Shown here: piece after piece, positions 1 to 6,468 of the stretch | Layout: every line of letters begins with the position of its first letter | How positions within the stretch are numbered: the first letter of the stretch is position 1 | Origin: an uncultured Porphyromonadaceae bacterium | GTDB taxonomy: Bacteria > Bacteroidota > Bacteroidia > Bacteroidales > CAMTPD01 | Length of the DNA stretch: 7,373 nt | NCBI GenBank assembly: GCA_947074265.1 | Contig: CAMTPD010000058.1 | Location: forward strand, 1 to 7,373 | Direction of reading: 5' to 3' | The notes under the pieces: generated by a model | Databases searched by the model: none | What the model was told of the DNA's origin: nothing | What the model saw: only the letters and a program-made list of their open reading frames with translations | Made by a program: the position numbers and the translations under genes

Positions 1-48
1 CGAGATTCTCCGGAGTGACTGGAGTTCAGACGTGTGCTCTTCCGATCT
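1..48 (+). other. Illumina adapter contamination at the contig end
   Basis: This is synthetic sequence, not genome. Positions 15-48 match the 34-base TruSeq index-side adapter, which begins GTGACTGGAGTTC and ends CTCTTCCGATCT. Positions 1-6 (CGAGAT) are the end of the P7 segment. Positions 7-14 (TCTCCGGA) sit exactly where the i7 index belongs; from memory this is the reverse complement of TruSeq HT index D702 (TCCGGAGA). The order P7 end, index, adapter, insert is that of one strand of a finished library molecule. Read through in the topA frame, the adapter gives a false start codon (GTG at 15) and the false peptide MTGVQTCALPI. The adapter identity is near certain; the index name is a recollection. 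Confidence 0.98.
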
Positions 49-2276
49 CGAAGAAAGCCGATATGGTATGGTTGGCATCCGATGAAGACCGGGAGGGAGA
101 AGCGATATCGTGGCACCTTTCGGAAGTATTGGGCTTGAAAAAAGAAAATACAAAGCGGATCGTTTTTCATGAGATTACGAAAAACGCCATTTTACATGCA
201 ATCGAAAATCCGCGTGATATAGATATCAATCTTGTCAACGCTCAGCAAGCTCGTCGTGTATTGGACCGTATTGTTGGTTTTGAACTTTCTCCGATACTTT
301 GGAAAAAGATTAAAATGGGACTTTCGGCCGGTCGTGTGCAATCGGTTGCTGTGCGTCTTATTGTAGAGCGAGAACGCGAAATCAATCATTTTGTATCGGA
401 AGCTTCTTACCGCGTTGTTGCCAACTTTATTCTGCCTGATGGAACTACTGTGCTAAAAGCAGAACTTACAAAACGACTAAAGACCAAAGAGGAGGCCCTT
501 AAGCTTTTGGAAGCTTGCAAGGCGGCAGCGTTTGAAATTGATGATATTTCGAAAAAACCGGTAAAGAAATCGCCGGCTGCACCATTTACAACATCTACTC
601 TTCAGCAGGAGGCTGCCCGTAAATTAGGTTACTCTGTTTCGCAAACAATGATGATTGCTCAGCGATTGTATGAATCGGGATTAATCACCTATATGCGTAC
701 CGACTCGGTAAATCTATCTGATTTGGCTTTAAACTCGGCTAAGAAGTTGATCGTTGAGACTTATGGTAAAGAGTATCATAAAACCAGAAAATATCATACG
801 AAAAGCAAAGGAGCACAAGAGGCTCACGAAGCAATTCGTCCTACCTATATTGAAAACGAGCAAATAACAGGTTCTGCTCAAGAAAAGAAACTGTATGATT
901 TAATTCGTAAGCGTACAATCGCATCTCAAATGGCAGATGCAGAATTGGAACGTACTACGATTTCGGTTTCGATCTCAGATAGTAGCTTTCGATTTGCTGC
1001 TGTTGGAGAAGTGCTTAAATTCCCTGGATTTTTAAATGTATATCGTGAAAGTACCGATGATGACTCGGATGGAGATGGCGAAAACGGATTGCTACCTCCG
1101 GTTTCTATTCACGATAAATTGGCATTGAAAGACATGAATGCGACGGAGCGTTTTACGCAACGTCCGCCTAGATATACTGAGGCGAGTCTCGTGCGCCGAC
1201 TAGAAGAGTTGGGTATCGGACGTCCGTCTACTTATGCTCCTACAATACAAACGATCCAAAATCGTGAGTATGTAATAAAAGGAGATAAAGAAGGTATTGA
1301 TCGCGAATATACTGTTATCACCTTAAAAGCAAATAAGGTAAAAGAAACGGTAAAAACAGAAACTGTAGGAGCAGATAAAGGAAAATTGATGCCGACAGAT
1401 ATCGGAACGGTTGTTAACGACTATTTGACTGAGGTTTTCCCAAATATTCTTGAATATAATTTTACGGCAAGCGTAGAAAAAGAATTTGATACGATTGCCG
1501 ATGGAGATCTAGAGTGGACAGACGCAATTGCAAAGTTCTACAAAGTTTTCCATCCGATGGTAAAAGAAGCAGAAGCTTTGAAAACCGAATACCGAGTAGG
1601 GGAGAGAGAATTAGGTATTGATCCTGTAAGCGGAAAGCCTGTGTTTGTTAAGATCGGACGTTTTGGCCCGGTTGTACAGATTGGTGTTGCAGCTCCTCCG
1701 AAAGAGAAAGAAACGAAAGAAGAGAAGGCTGCAAAAGCAAAACTTTCAAAAGAAGAAAAAGCTGCATTGAAAGCTGCCGAAAAGGCTCGTAAAGAAAAGG
1801 AAAAAGAGGATAAACCGAAGTTTGCAACGTTGCTTAAAGGTCAGTCTATAGAAACGATTACGCTCGAAGAGGCTTTGAAATTATTTGATTTGCCTCGTAC
1901 TGTGGGTGAGTTTGAAGGAAAAGTAGTAGTAGCCGCAATTGGTCGTTTCGGTCCTTTTATCAGACATGATGCAAAGTTTGTGTCAATACCGAAAGGGTTG
2001 GATCCGCTTTCAATTACATTGGATGAAGCAATTGCCTTGATCGAAGCAAAACGAAAAGCAGATAGCGAGAAGTTTATTAAGAGTTTTGATGAAGATCCGG
2101 AGTTGCAAATTCTAAATGGTCGATTTGGTCCTTATATCTCATATCAGAAGAAGAATTTCAAGATTCCTAAAGATACAGAGCCAGCATCGTTATCGCTCGA
2201 AGATTGTATGAAGATCGTCAATGAGCCAGCTAAACCGGCGGCGAAGAAGAGAGCGACTACAAAGAAAAAAGCATAA
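49..2276 (+). CDS. topA: DNA topoisomerase I (type IA), N-terminus missing
   Basis: Relaxes negatively supercoiled DNA in the cytoplasm by transient single-strand cleavage through a 5'-phosphotyrosine. The first genomic codon is near 49-51; anything upstream is adapter. The visible part opens inside the TOPRIM domain with the metal-binding DEDREGE motif (nt 81-101). GLSAGRVQS follows at about 318-344, then the catalytic tyrosine in LITYMRTDS (Tyr codon 690-692, conserved Arg 696-698) and the GIGRPSTYAP segment at about 1215-1244. The C-terminus has three GRFGP repeats (codons from 1656, 1941 and 2118). A Lys/Glu/Ala-rich linker of about 45 residues separates the first two. A short lysine-rich tail ends the protein. 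There is no cysteine zinc ribbon like those of E. coli TopA. About 742 codons remain; by family comparison roughly 70-75 N-terminal residues are lost, including the early TOPRIM glutamate. Truncation is due to the contig end, not to biological decay. TopA is preferred over TopB because of the GRFGP repeats. Confidence 0.96.
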
Positions 2277-2295
2277 TTCGTTTAGATTATATAGT

Positions 2296-2331
2296 AAGGG
2301 CTGTTCATCATATAAAGAACAGCCCTTTTTT
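2296..2331 (+). terminator. Rho-independent terminator of topA
   Basis: A perfect 11-bp stem, AAGGGCTGTTC (2296-2306) with GAACAGCCCTT (2317-2327), encloses a 10-base loop and runs into a T tract at 2326-2331. It begins 20 bp after the topA stop codon. The T tract is on the + side only, so it is directional and serves topA. Confidence 0.93.
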
Positions 2332-2344
2332 ATTTTAAGACAAT

Positions 2345-2377
2345 AAAAAAGAGAGTGCCCAATGGACACTCTCTTTT
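2345..2377 (-). terminator. Rho-independent terminator of argS, possibly bidirectional
   Basis: The 11-bp stem AAAAGAGAGTG (2347-2357) pairs with CACTCTCTTTT (2367-2377) around a 9-base loop. On the - strand the hairpin ends in six T (complement of 2345-2350), as expected for a terminator about 35 bp beyond the argS stop. The + strand side also ends in TTTT followed by GATTTT, so it could back up the topA terminator that lies only 13 bp away. Confidence 0.9.
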
Positions 2378-2387
2378 GATTTTATAG

Positions 2388-2407
2388 TTATCAACAGGTG
2401 TTGATAA
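2388..2407. repeat. Perfect 9-bp inverted repeat between argS stop and terminator
   Basis: TTATCAACA (2388-2396) and TGTTGATAA (2399-2407) are exact reverse complements separated only by GG. The element starts 4 bp past the argS stop and lies before the argS terminator, so it is transcribed into the argS 3' UTR. Each arm differs from the DnaA-box consensus TTATCCACA by one base. It could be a protein-binding site, an RNA 3'-end hairpin, or chance. The symmetry is seen directly; the role is not known. Confidence 0.75.
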
Positions 2408-2411
2408 GTGC

Positions 2412-4205
2412 TTACATTCTTTCCGGAACCTCGATGCCAAGAAGAGCCATACCTGTACGGATAACTTTGGCAACGTTTTTAGACAGGATAAGACGGAACA
2501 ACTTAAGATCTGCATTCTCCTCTTTCAAGATAGAGAAGTCATGGTAGAACTGGTTGTATTCTTTAACCAAGTCGTAAACATAGTTTGCGATGATTGCCGG
2601 TGAGTATTGAGATCCAGCTTCTTCTACTACGCTTCCGAAGTTTGCTAATAGTTGAATCAGTGTTTCTTCTTTTTCAGAAATCTCTACTGCCGGAATTGTT
2701 TTGCCAGCTAGTTCGATTCCTTGTTCTGCAGCTTTACGTAATACAGAGCAAATACGAGCATGTGTATATTGAATAAACGGACCTGTGTTACCGTTGAAAT
2801 CAATTGATTCTTTCGGGTTGAAGGTCATGTTTTTACGAGGGTCTACTTTCAAAATGAAATATTTCAACGCTCCTAATCCAACTGTTGTTGCAATTTTTTC
2901 AGCTTCAGCATCAGTGCAACCGTCTAGTTTTCCTAGCTCTTGAGAAGTTTCACGTGCTGTTGAGATCATTTCGTTCATTAAGTCATCGGCATCAACTACT
3001 GTTCCTTCACGGCTTTTCATTTTTCCTTCAGGAAGTTCAACCATACCATAAGAGAAGTGAACAAGATCTTTACCCCATTTAAATCCTAACTTGTCAAGTA
3101 GAATAGATAAAACTTGGAAGTGGTAGTTTTGCTCGTTACCTACTACGTATACCATTTTATTGATGACATAGTCGTCGTAACGAAGTTTTGCAGTACCGAT
3201 GTCTTGTGTCATGTATACTGAAGTACCGTCGCCACGAAGTAAAAGTTTGTGGTCAAGCCCTTCAGCAGTAAGATCAGCCCATACAGAACCGTCTTCTTTT
3301 TTGAAGAAGATACCTTTTTCAAGGCCTTCCATTACTTTACCTTTTCCTTCAAGATAGGTTTCTGATTCGTAGTAGATCTTATCAAAGTCTACACCCATCT
3401 TTTTGTAGGTTTGATCGAAACCAGCATAAACCCAATTGTTCATCGTTTTCCAAAGTTCCACTGTCGCTTCGTCTCCTGCTTCCCATTGGCGAAGCATTTC
3501 ACGCGCTTCTGCCATAAGAGTAGAGTTTGCTTCTGCTTCTTCCTTGGTCATTCCTTTTTCTTGAAGTGCTGCAAGTTCTTGTTTGTAATGTTTGTCAAAC
3601 AAAACGTAGAAATCACCAATAAGGTGATCACCTTTCTTGCCTGTACTTTCAGGTGTAGCACCTTCGCCCCACTTTTGCCATGCAAGCATTGATTTGCAAA
3701 TATGGATTCCACGGTCGTTTACGATGTTTGTTTTGACAACGTTGTAACCATTTGCTTTTAAGATTTCAGAAATACTGAATCCAAGAAGATTGTTACGTAC
3801 GTGACCTAAGTGTAGCGGTTTATTTGTGTTCGGTGAAGAGTATTCGATCATTACAAGCTCAGAGTTTTCTGTTGCTTGTTTTGTTCCGAATTGGTCGTCT
3901 GTATTGATATCGTTGAGAAGAGAGATCCACGATTGTGCAGAGATAGTAAGGTTTAGGAACCCTTTGATTACATTAAAGTCTGCAACCGATGATTCGTTTG
4001 CGCTTAAGTATTCACCAATTTCCTGAGCTGTTTGTTCAGGAGATTTCTTCGAAATTCTCAAAAATGGGAATACAACAAGAGTAAGGTGTCCTTTAAACTC
4101 CTTTTTCGTTTTTTGCAGTTGTACCTGAGACGCCGTAACCTCTTGGTCGTATAATGCCTTAATGGCGTTAATTACGGCAGCGGAAAGTTGTTGTTCGATA
4201 AACAT
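2412..4205 (-). CDS. argS: Arginyl-tRNA synthetase (class I)
   Basis: Charges tRNA-Arg with arginine using ATP, in the cytoplasm. The 597-residue product is complete and of normal length for the group. Residues about 1-95 form the N-terminal tRNA-binding (Add-1) domain. The HIGH signature is HLGH at 132-135, within a SSPNTNKPLHLGHVRNN block. The KMSKS equivalent is KMKSREG at 395-401. A helical DALR-type anticodon-binding domain fills about 475-597 and ends in VPERM, a usual ArgRS ending. The ATG at 4203-4205 is preceded by AAAGAGAT rather than a clear Shine-Dalgarno, as is common in Bacteroidota. The gene lies 121 bp downstream of the HU gene on the same strand but has its own promoter box. 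Its 3' end faces topA, with separate terminators. Nothing about the protein appears damaged. Confidence 0.98.
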   Translation of the reverse strand: MFIEQQLSAAVINAIKALYDQEVTASQVQLQKTKKEFKGHLTLVVFPFLRISKKSPEQTAQEIGEYLSANESSVADFNVIKGFLNLTISAQSWISLLNDINTDDQFGTKQATENSELVMIEYSSPNTNKPLHLGHVRNNLLGFSISEILKANGYNVVKTNIVNDRGIHICKSMLAWQKWGEGATPESTGKKGDHLIGDFYVLFDKHYKQELAALQEKGMTKEEAEANSTLMAEAREMLRQWEAGDEATVELWKTMNNWVYAGFDQTYKKMGVDFDKIYYESETYLEGKGKVMEGLEKGIFFKKEDGSVWADLTAEGLDHKLLLRGDGTSVYMTQDIGTAKLRYDDYVINKMVYVVGNEQNYHFQVLSILLDKLGFKWGKDLVHFSYGMVELPEGKMKSREGTVVDADDLMNEMISTARETSQELGKLDGCTDAEAEKIATTVGLGALKYFILKVDPRKNMTFNPKESIDFNGNTGPFIQYTHARICSVLRKAAEQGIELAGKTIPAVEISEKEETLIQLLANFGSVVEEAGSQYSPAIIANYVYDLVKEYNQFYHDFSILKEENADLKLFRLILSKNVAKVIRTGMALLGIEVPERM

Positions 4206-4244
4206 ATCTCTTTGCGTAATAATGGTTCGTTATTTATTAATATG

Positions 4245-4252
4245 CAAAGATA
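4245..4252 (-). promoter_or_regulatory. Bacteroidota-type -7 box for argS
   Basis: Read on the - strand this is TATCTTTG, a full match to the TAnnTTTG -7 consensus of Bacteroidota housekeeping promoters. It lies 39 bp upstream of the argS ATG. I see no good TTTG -33 element; that position falls in the A/T tract of the preceding HU terminator. The sequence TATCTTTGC also occurs at the rhomboid promoter. Confidence 0.65.
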
Positions 4253-4273
4253 ATAGTTTTGACGTAAGGGTAT

Positions 4274-4306
4274 AAAAAAAGAGAAGCAATTCGTGGCTTC
4301 TCTTTT
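4274..4306 (-). terminator. Rho-independent terminator of the HU gene
   Basis: An 11-bp stem, AAAAGAGAAGC (4277-4287) with GCTTCTCTTTT (4296-4306), has an 8-base loop. On the - strand it ends in a run of seven T (complement of 4274-4280). It begins 20 bp past the HU stop codon. This separates HU from argS transcriptionally, although leaky read-through would place both on one message. Confidence 0.92.
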
Positions 4307-4326
4307 CAGAATGCAAGTGTCTATAG

Positions 4327-4602
4327 TTAATTATTCACGGCATCTGCAAGTTCTGCACCAGCTTTGAATTTAACAGACTTCTTAGCAGCGATTGTAATTT
4401 CTTCTTTGGTTTTAGGATTGATACCTTTTCTTTCACCTTTTTCAGTAATTGAGAAAGTTCCAAAACCAACAAGAGCAACTTTTCCACCGTCTTTTAGCTC
4501 ATTGGTAACAGCGTTAAGTACGGCTTCAACTGCTTTTTTTGAATCTACTTTAGTAAGTCCTGATTCTTCAGCTACTGCATTGATAAGTTCAGTCTTGTTC
4601 AT
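4327..4602 (-). CDS. hup: HU/IHF-family nucleoid DNA-binding protein
   Basis: A small basic architectural protein that binds and bends DNA as a dimer and helps organise the nucleoid. The 91-residue length is normal for the family. Visible marks are the N-terminal helix start MNKTELINAVAEESGL, the GFGTF turn (46-50) leading into the beta arms, and the arm-tip signature ERKGINPKT with the intercalating proline at 63. The C-terminal KKSVKFKAGAELADAVN segment is also typical. HU and IHF subunits cannot be told apart securely from sequence; a free-standing gene of this length suggests HU. The ATG at 4600-4602 has no strong Shine-Dalgarno. The promoter box upstream implies a leader of about 70-80 bases holding a short inverted repeat. 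Next on the strand comes argS, after a strong terminator. Confidence 0.96.
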   Translation of the reverse strand: MNKTELINAVAEESGLTKVDSKKAVEAVLNAVTNELKDGGKVALVGFGTFSITEKGERKGINPKTKEEITIAAKKSVKFKAGAELADAVNN

Positions 4603-4630
4603 GGTAACACATGTTTGTATTTGTTAAACA

Positions 4631-4647
4631 ATAAAGTTTGACTTTAT
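4631..4647. repeat. 7-bp inverted repeat in the HU leader
   Basis: ATAAAGT (4631-4637) and ACTTTAT (4641-4647) are exact reverse complements around TTG. The site lies 28 bp upstream of the HU start codon, between it and the predicted promoter box. It could be an operator or a weak leader hairpin. The bases are A/T-rich, so chance is possible. Confidence 0.5.
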
Positions 4648-4682
4648 GGTGTGAAACGCTTTGGTTATCTGCATTTCGCACT

Positions 4683-4690
4683 CAAATGTA
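4683..4690 (-). promoter_or_regulatory. Bacteroidota-type -7 box for the HU gene
   Basis: Read on the - strand this is TACATTTG, a full match to TAnnTTTG. It lies 80 bp upstream of the HU ATG, giving an expected leader of roughly 75 bases. No clear -33 TTTG is visible at the usual spacing. The call rests on the -7 match and its position. Confidence 0.5.
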
Positions 4691-4857
4691 TGTTTATTTT
4701 TTTGAGAATCTGAAAGTTTAATCGATTTTATTTTCAAATTTTCTATATTTTCTTTATTTATAAACTATTTTGAGGTCTAGATTGTTCCTATAACCGCAAA
4801 GAAAGTTTTGAGGCTCTTTAAAATAGCTGATTCAATCAACAAAAAGAAAATATCTTT

Positions 4858-4865
4858 TATCTTTG
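4858..4865 (+). promoter_or_regulatory. Bacteroidota-type -7 box for the rhomboid operon
   Basis: TATCTTTG matches TAnnTTTG fully and lies 18 bp upstream of the first rhomboid ATG, so the leader would be only about ten bases. The box continues into the 10-bp palindrome TTTGCGCAAA (4862-4871). No convincing -33 element is visible near 4835. An ATG-TAA pair at 4872-4877 lies in the leader, in frame with the rhomboid start at 4884. Confidence 0.65.
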
Positions 4866-4883
4866 CGCAAAATGTAAAACATC

Positions 4884-5603
4884 ATGAACAGACAGGTTTC
4901 AGGCTTTTTATCTAGTATACCCGTAGTGACGAAAAATATTATAATCGTTAATATTATATTCTGGTTGGCTAGTTTGACATTGCCAAAAATAGGTATTAAT
5001 CTAATTGAATTGTTGGGACTACATTATTTTCAGGCTTCTGATTTTAAGGCGTTCCAGCTGTTAACGTATATGTTTTTGCACGATACAGGATCGTTGTTTC
5101 ATTTGTTTTTTAATATGTTCGCGGTATATATGTTTGGTCGCGTTTTAGAAAATGTATGGGGCCCAAAGCGATTTCTGACATTTTATTTAGTTACAGGAAT
5201 TGGTGCTGCAATTATTCAAGAAGCTGTATGGGCATTTACACTTCGCGATGTTATTCATTCCTCTTATGAGATGATCAATATGGGAGGGAATAATATTGTG
5301 ACAAAACCAGAATTCTTAAACTATTTTGTTACAATTGGAGCTTCCGGTGCAGTATTCGGAATTTTGCTTGCTTTCGGAATGCTTTTCCCTAATGTGCCAT
5401 TATACTTCATGTTCATACCAGTTCCTATCAAAGCCAAATATTTTGTGATTATATACGGGCTAATGGAGTTATTCCTTGGTATTGGAAACTTTGGAGGTGA
5501 TAATATTGCACATTTTGCTCACTTAGGAGGTATGTTGTTCGGATTTATTTTGATCAAGTACTGGCAAAAAAAAGATAGAGATAATGGGCGCTTTTTTTAC
5601 TGA
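4884..5603 (+). CDS. Rhomboid-family intramembrane serine protease
   Basis: Predicted inner-membrane protease that cuts transmembrane substrates within or near the bilayer using a Ser-His dyad. The 239-residue protein has about six hydrophobic segments. Signature residues are all present: HxxxN in HLFFNMF (His73, Asn77), GASG with the nucleophile Ser154, and AHLGG with the catalytic His213. The stretch between about 112 and 148, before the GASG helix, is a longer polar loop. A short polar, basic tail follows the last helix. The ATG at 4884 is preferred because it follows a -7 promoter box closely and starts a normal rhomboid N-terminus; an upstream ATG at 4872 is followed at once by TAA. The gene heads a probable operon, with a second rhomboid 10 bp downstream. 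The fold and active site are clear from sequence; the natural substrate is unknown. Confidence 0.95.
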   Translation: MNRQVSGFLSSIPVVTKNIIIVNIIFWLASLTLPKIGINLIELLGLHYFQASDFKAFQLLTYMFLHDTGSLFHLFFNMFAVYMFGRVLENVWGPKRFLTFYLVTGIGAAIIQEAVWAFTLRDVIHSSYEMINMGGNNIVTKPEFLNYFVTIGASGAVFGILLAFGMLFPNVPLYFMFIPVPIKAKYFVIIYGLMELFLGIGNFGGDNIAHFAHLGGMLFGFILIKYWQKKDRDNGRFFY

Positions 5604-5613
5604 TTATAAAAAG

Positions 5614-6463
5614 ATGTTTCATCGATACAATATAGTGACCAAATTGATTATTGTCAATTTGGTCGTTTTTATTGTTTTAAGGATAGGTAGTTTATTTGCT
5701 ACGTTTTTTTAATTTAGATGCGGTAGCATTGCTTCAAGTATTAGAAGTACCGTCATCGTTGCATGCATTGGCTTTAAGACCATGGACCATATTTACATAT
5801 ATGTTTGCTCATTATGATGTATGGCATATTTTGTTTAATATGCTTTGGTTATATTGGTTTGGACAGCTTTTTCTGTATTTCTTTACACCAAGGCAATTTG
5901 TAGGAGTATATATTTTAGGAGGATTATCAGGGGCTTTCTTATTTATCTTAGCGTATAATATTTTTCCATATTTTGCTTCTATTGCTGAAAATAGTTCCTT
6001 GATGGGGGCGTCTGCTTCCGTTATGGCGATTGTTTTTGCGGTTGCATTTTATAAGCGTGATTATGAGATCTCTTTATTCTTAATAGGTCGAATAAAACTG
6101 ATTTATTTAGCATTATTCACCGTATTGTTAGACTTAATTATGCTAACATCGTCAAATGCTGGAGGTCATATTGCTCATATTGGAGGTGCTTTGTTTGGAA
6201 TTTATTTTGCAAATCGGATGCAAAGAGGACATGATAAAACTGTATGGCTAAATCGTATTTTGGATAAAATAGCGAATTTGTTTAAGCCTAGACCTAAGAT
6301 GAAAGTTACATACCGACGTAACGAGACAGATCTTGAGTATAATACTCGAAAACGAGATGAAAGTGAAGAAGTAGATCGTATTCTAGATAAACTAAAAAAG
6401 TCTGGTTACGATAGTTTGACAACAGAAGAGCGAAAAAAACTCTTTGATGCAAGCAAAAAATAA
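5614..6463 (+). CDS. Second rhomboid-family protein, frameshifted near its 5' end
   Basis: The gene is read in two frames. From ATG 5614, 32 codons encode a first membrane segment (NIVTKLIIVNLVVFIVLRIG), resembling VTKNIIIVNIIFW in the neighbouring rhomboid, then stop at TAA 5710-5712. The remainder runs open from about 5696 in the +1 frame. Removing one T from the run at 5704-5710 joins them into a 282-residue protein. In that numbering HxxxN is His71/Asn75 (HILFNML), the nucleophile is Ser133 in GASAS, and the catalytic His is 188 in HIAHIGG. The second glycine of GxSG is alanine. About 75 soluble, charged C-terminal residues follow, including KMKVTYRRNETDLEYN and the ending KLFDASKK; this resembles a tail (perhaps DUF6576) seen on Bacteroidota rhomboids. 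The TTG at 5696 is probably not a true start. The shift may be real, programmed, or a sequencing error. Confidence 0.88.
5704..5710 (+). other. Run of seven T carrying the frame break
   Basis: In the 5614 frame the codons are ACG TTT TTT TAA; with six T they become ACG TTT TTT AAT TTA, which continues the rhomboid. The break is therefore placed at this homopolymer, a common site of indel errors, slipped-strand mutation and transcriptional slippage. Confidence 0.85.
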
Positions 6464-6468
6464 AGGTT

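Noticed and set aside
15..50. GTG start and extra 11-12 residue N-terminus on topoisomerase I
   Set aside because: It is translated adapter sequence; the true start is missing from the contig.
3411..3692. Open frame of 93 codons opposite argS, and similar frames opposite topA and HU
   Set aside because: They lie fully inside clear genes on the other strand, have no family features and no translation signals.
4209..4250. TCTTTGC / GCAAAGA inverted repeat around the argS leader
   Set aside because: One arm is the -7 box itself, which is not transcribed, and the other is the pre-start AAAGAG stretch; chance is enough to explain it.
4649..4681. GTGTGAAA / TTTCGCAC imperfect inverted repeat upstream of HU
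   Set aside because: Pairing has a mismatch on the HU strand and the distal arm lies next to the promoter box, so it would probably not be fully transcribed.
4768..4813. Direct repeat TTTTGAGG at 4768 and 4806
   Set aside because: Only eight bases, in A/T-rich intergenic DNA, with no further copies noticed.
4811..4825. GGCTCTTTAAAA resembling an rRNA boxA antitermination element
   Set aside because: Single partial match, upstream of the likely promoter and not followed by an rRNA operon.
5696..5698. TTG as the start codon of the second rhomboid
   Set aside because: It would remove the first membrane helix, which is present just upstream in another frame from ATG 5614; the TTG only marks the edge of the open frame.
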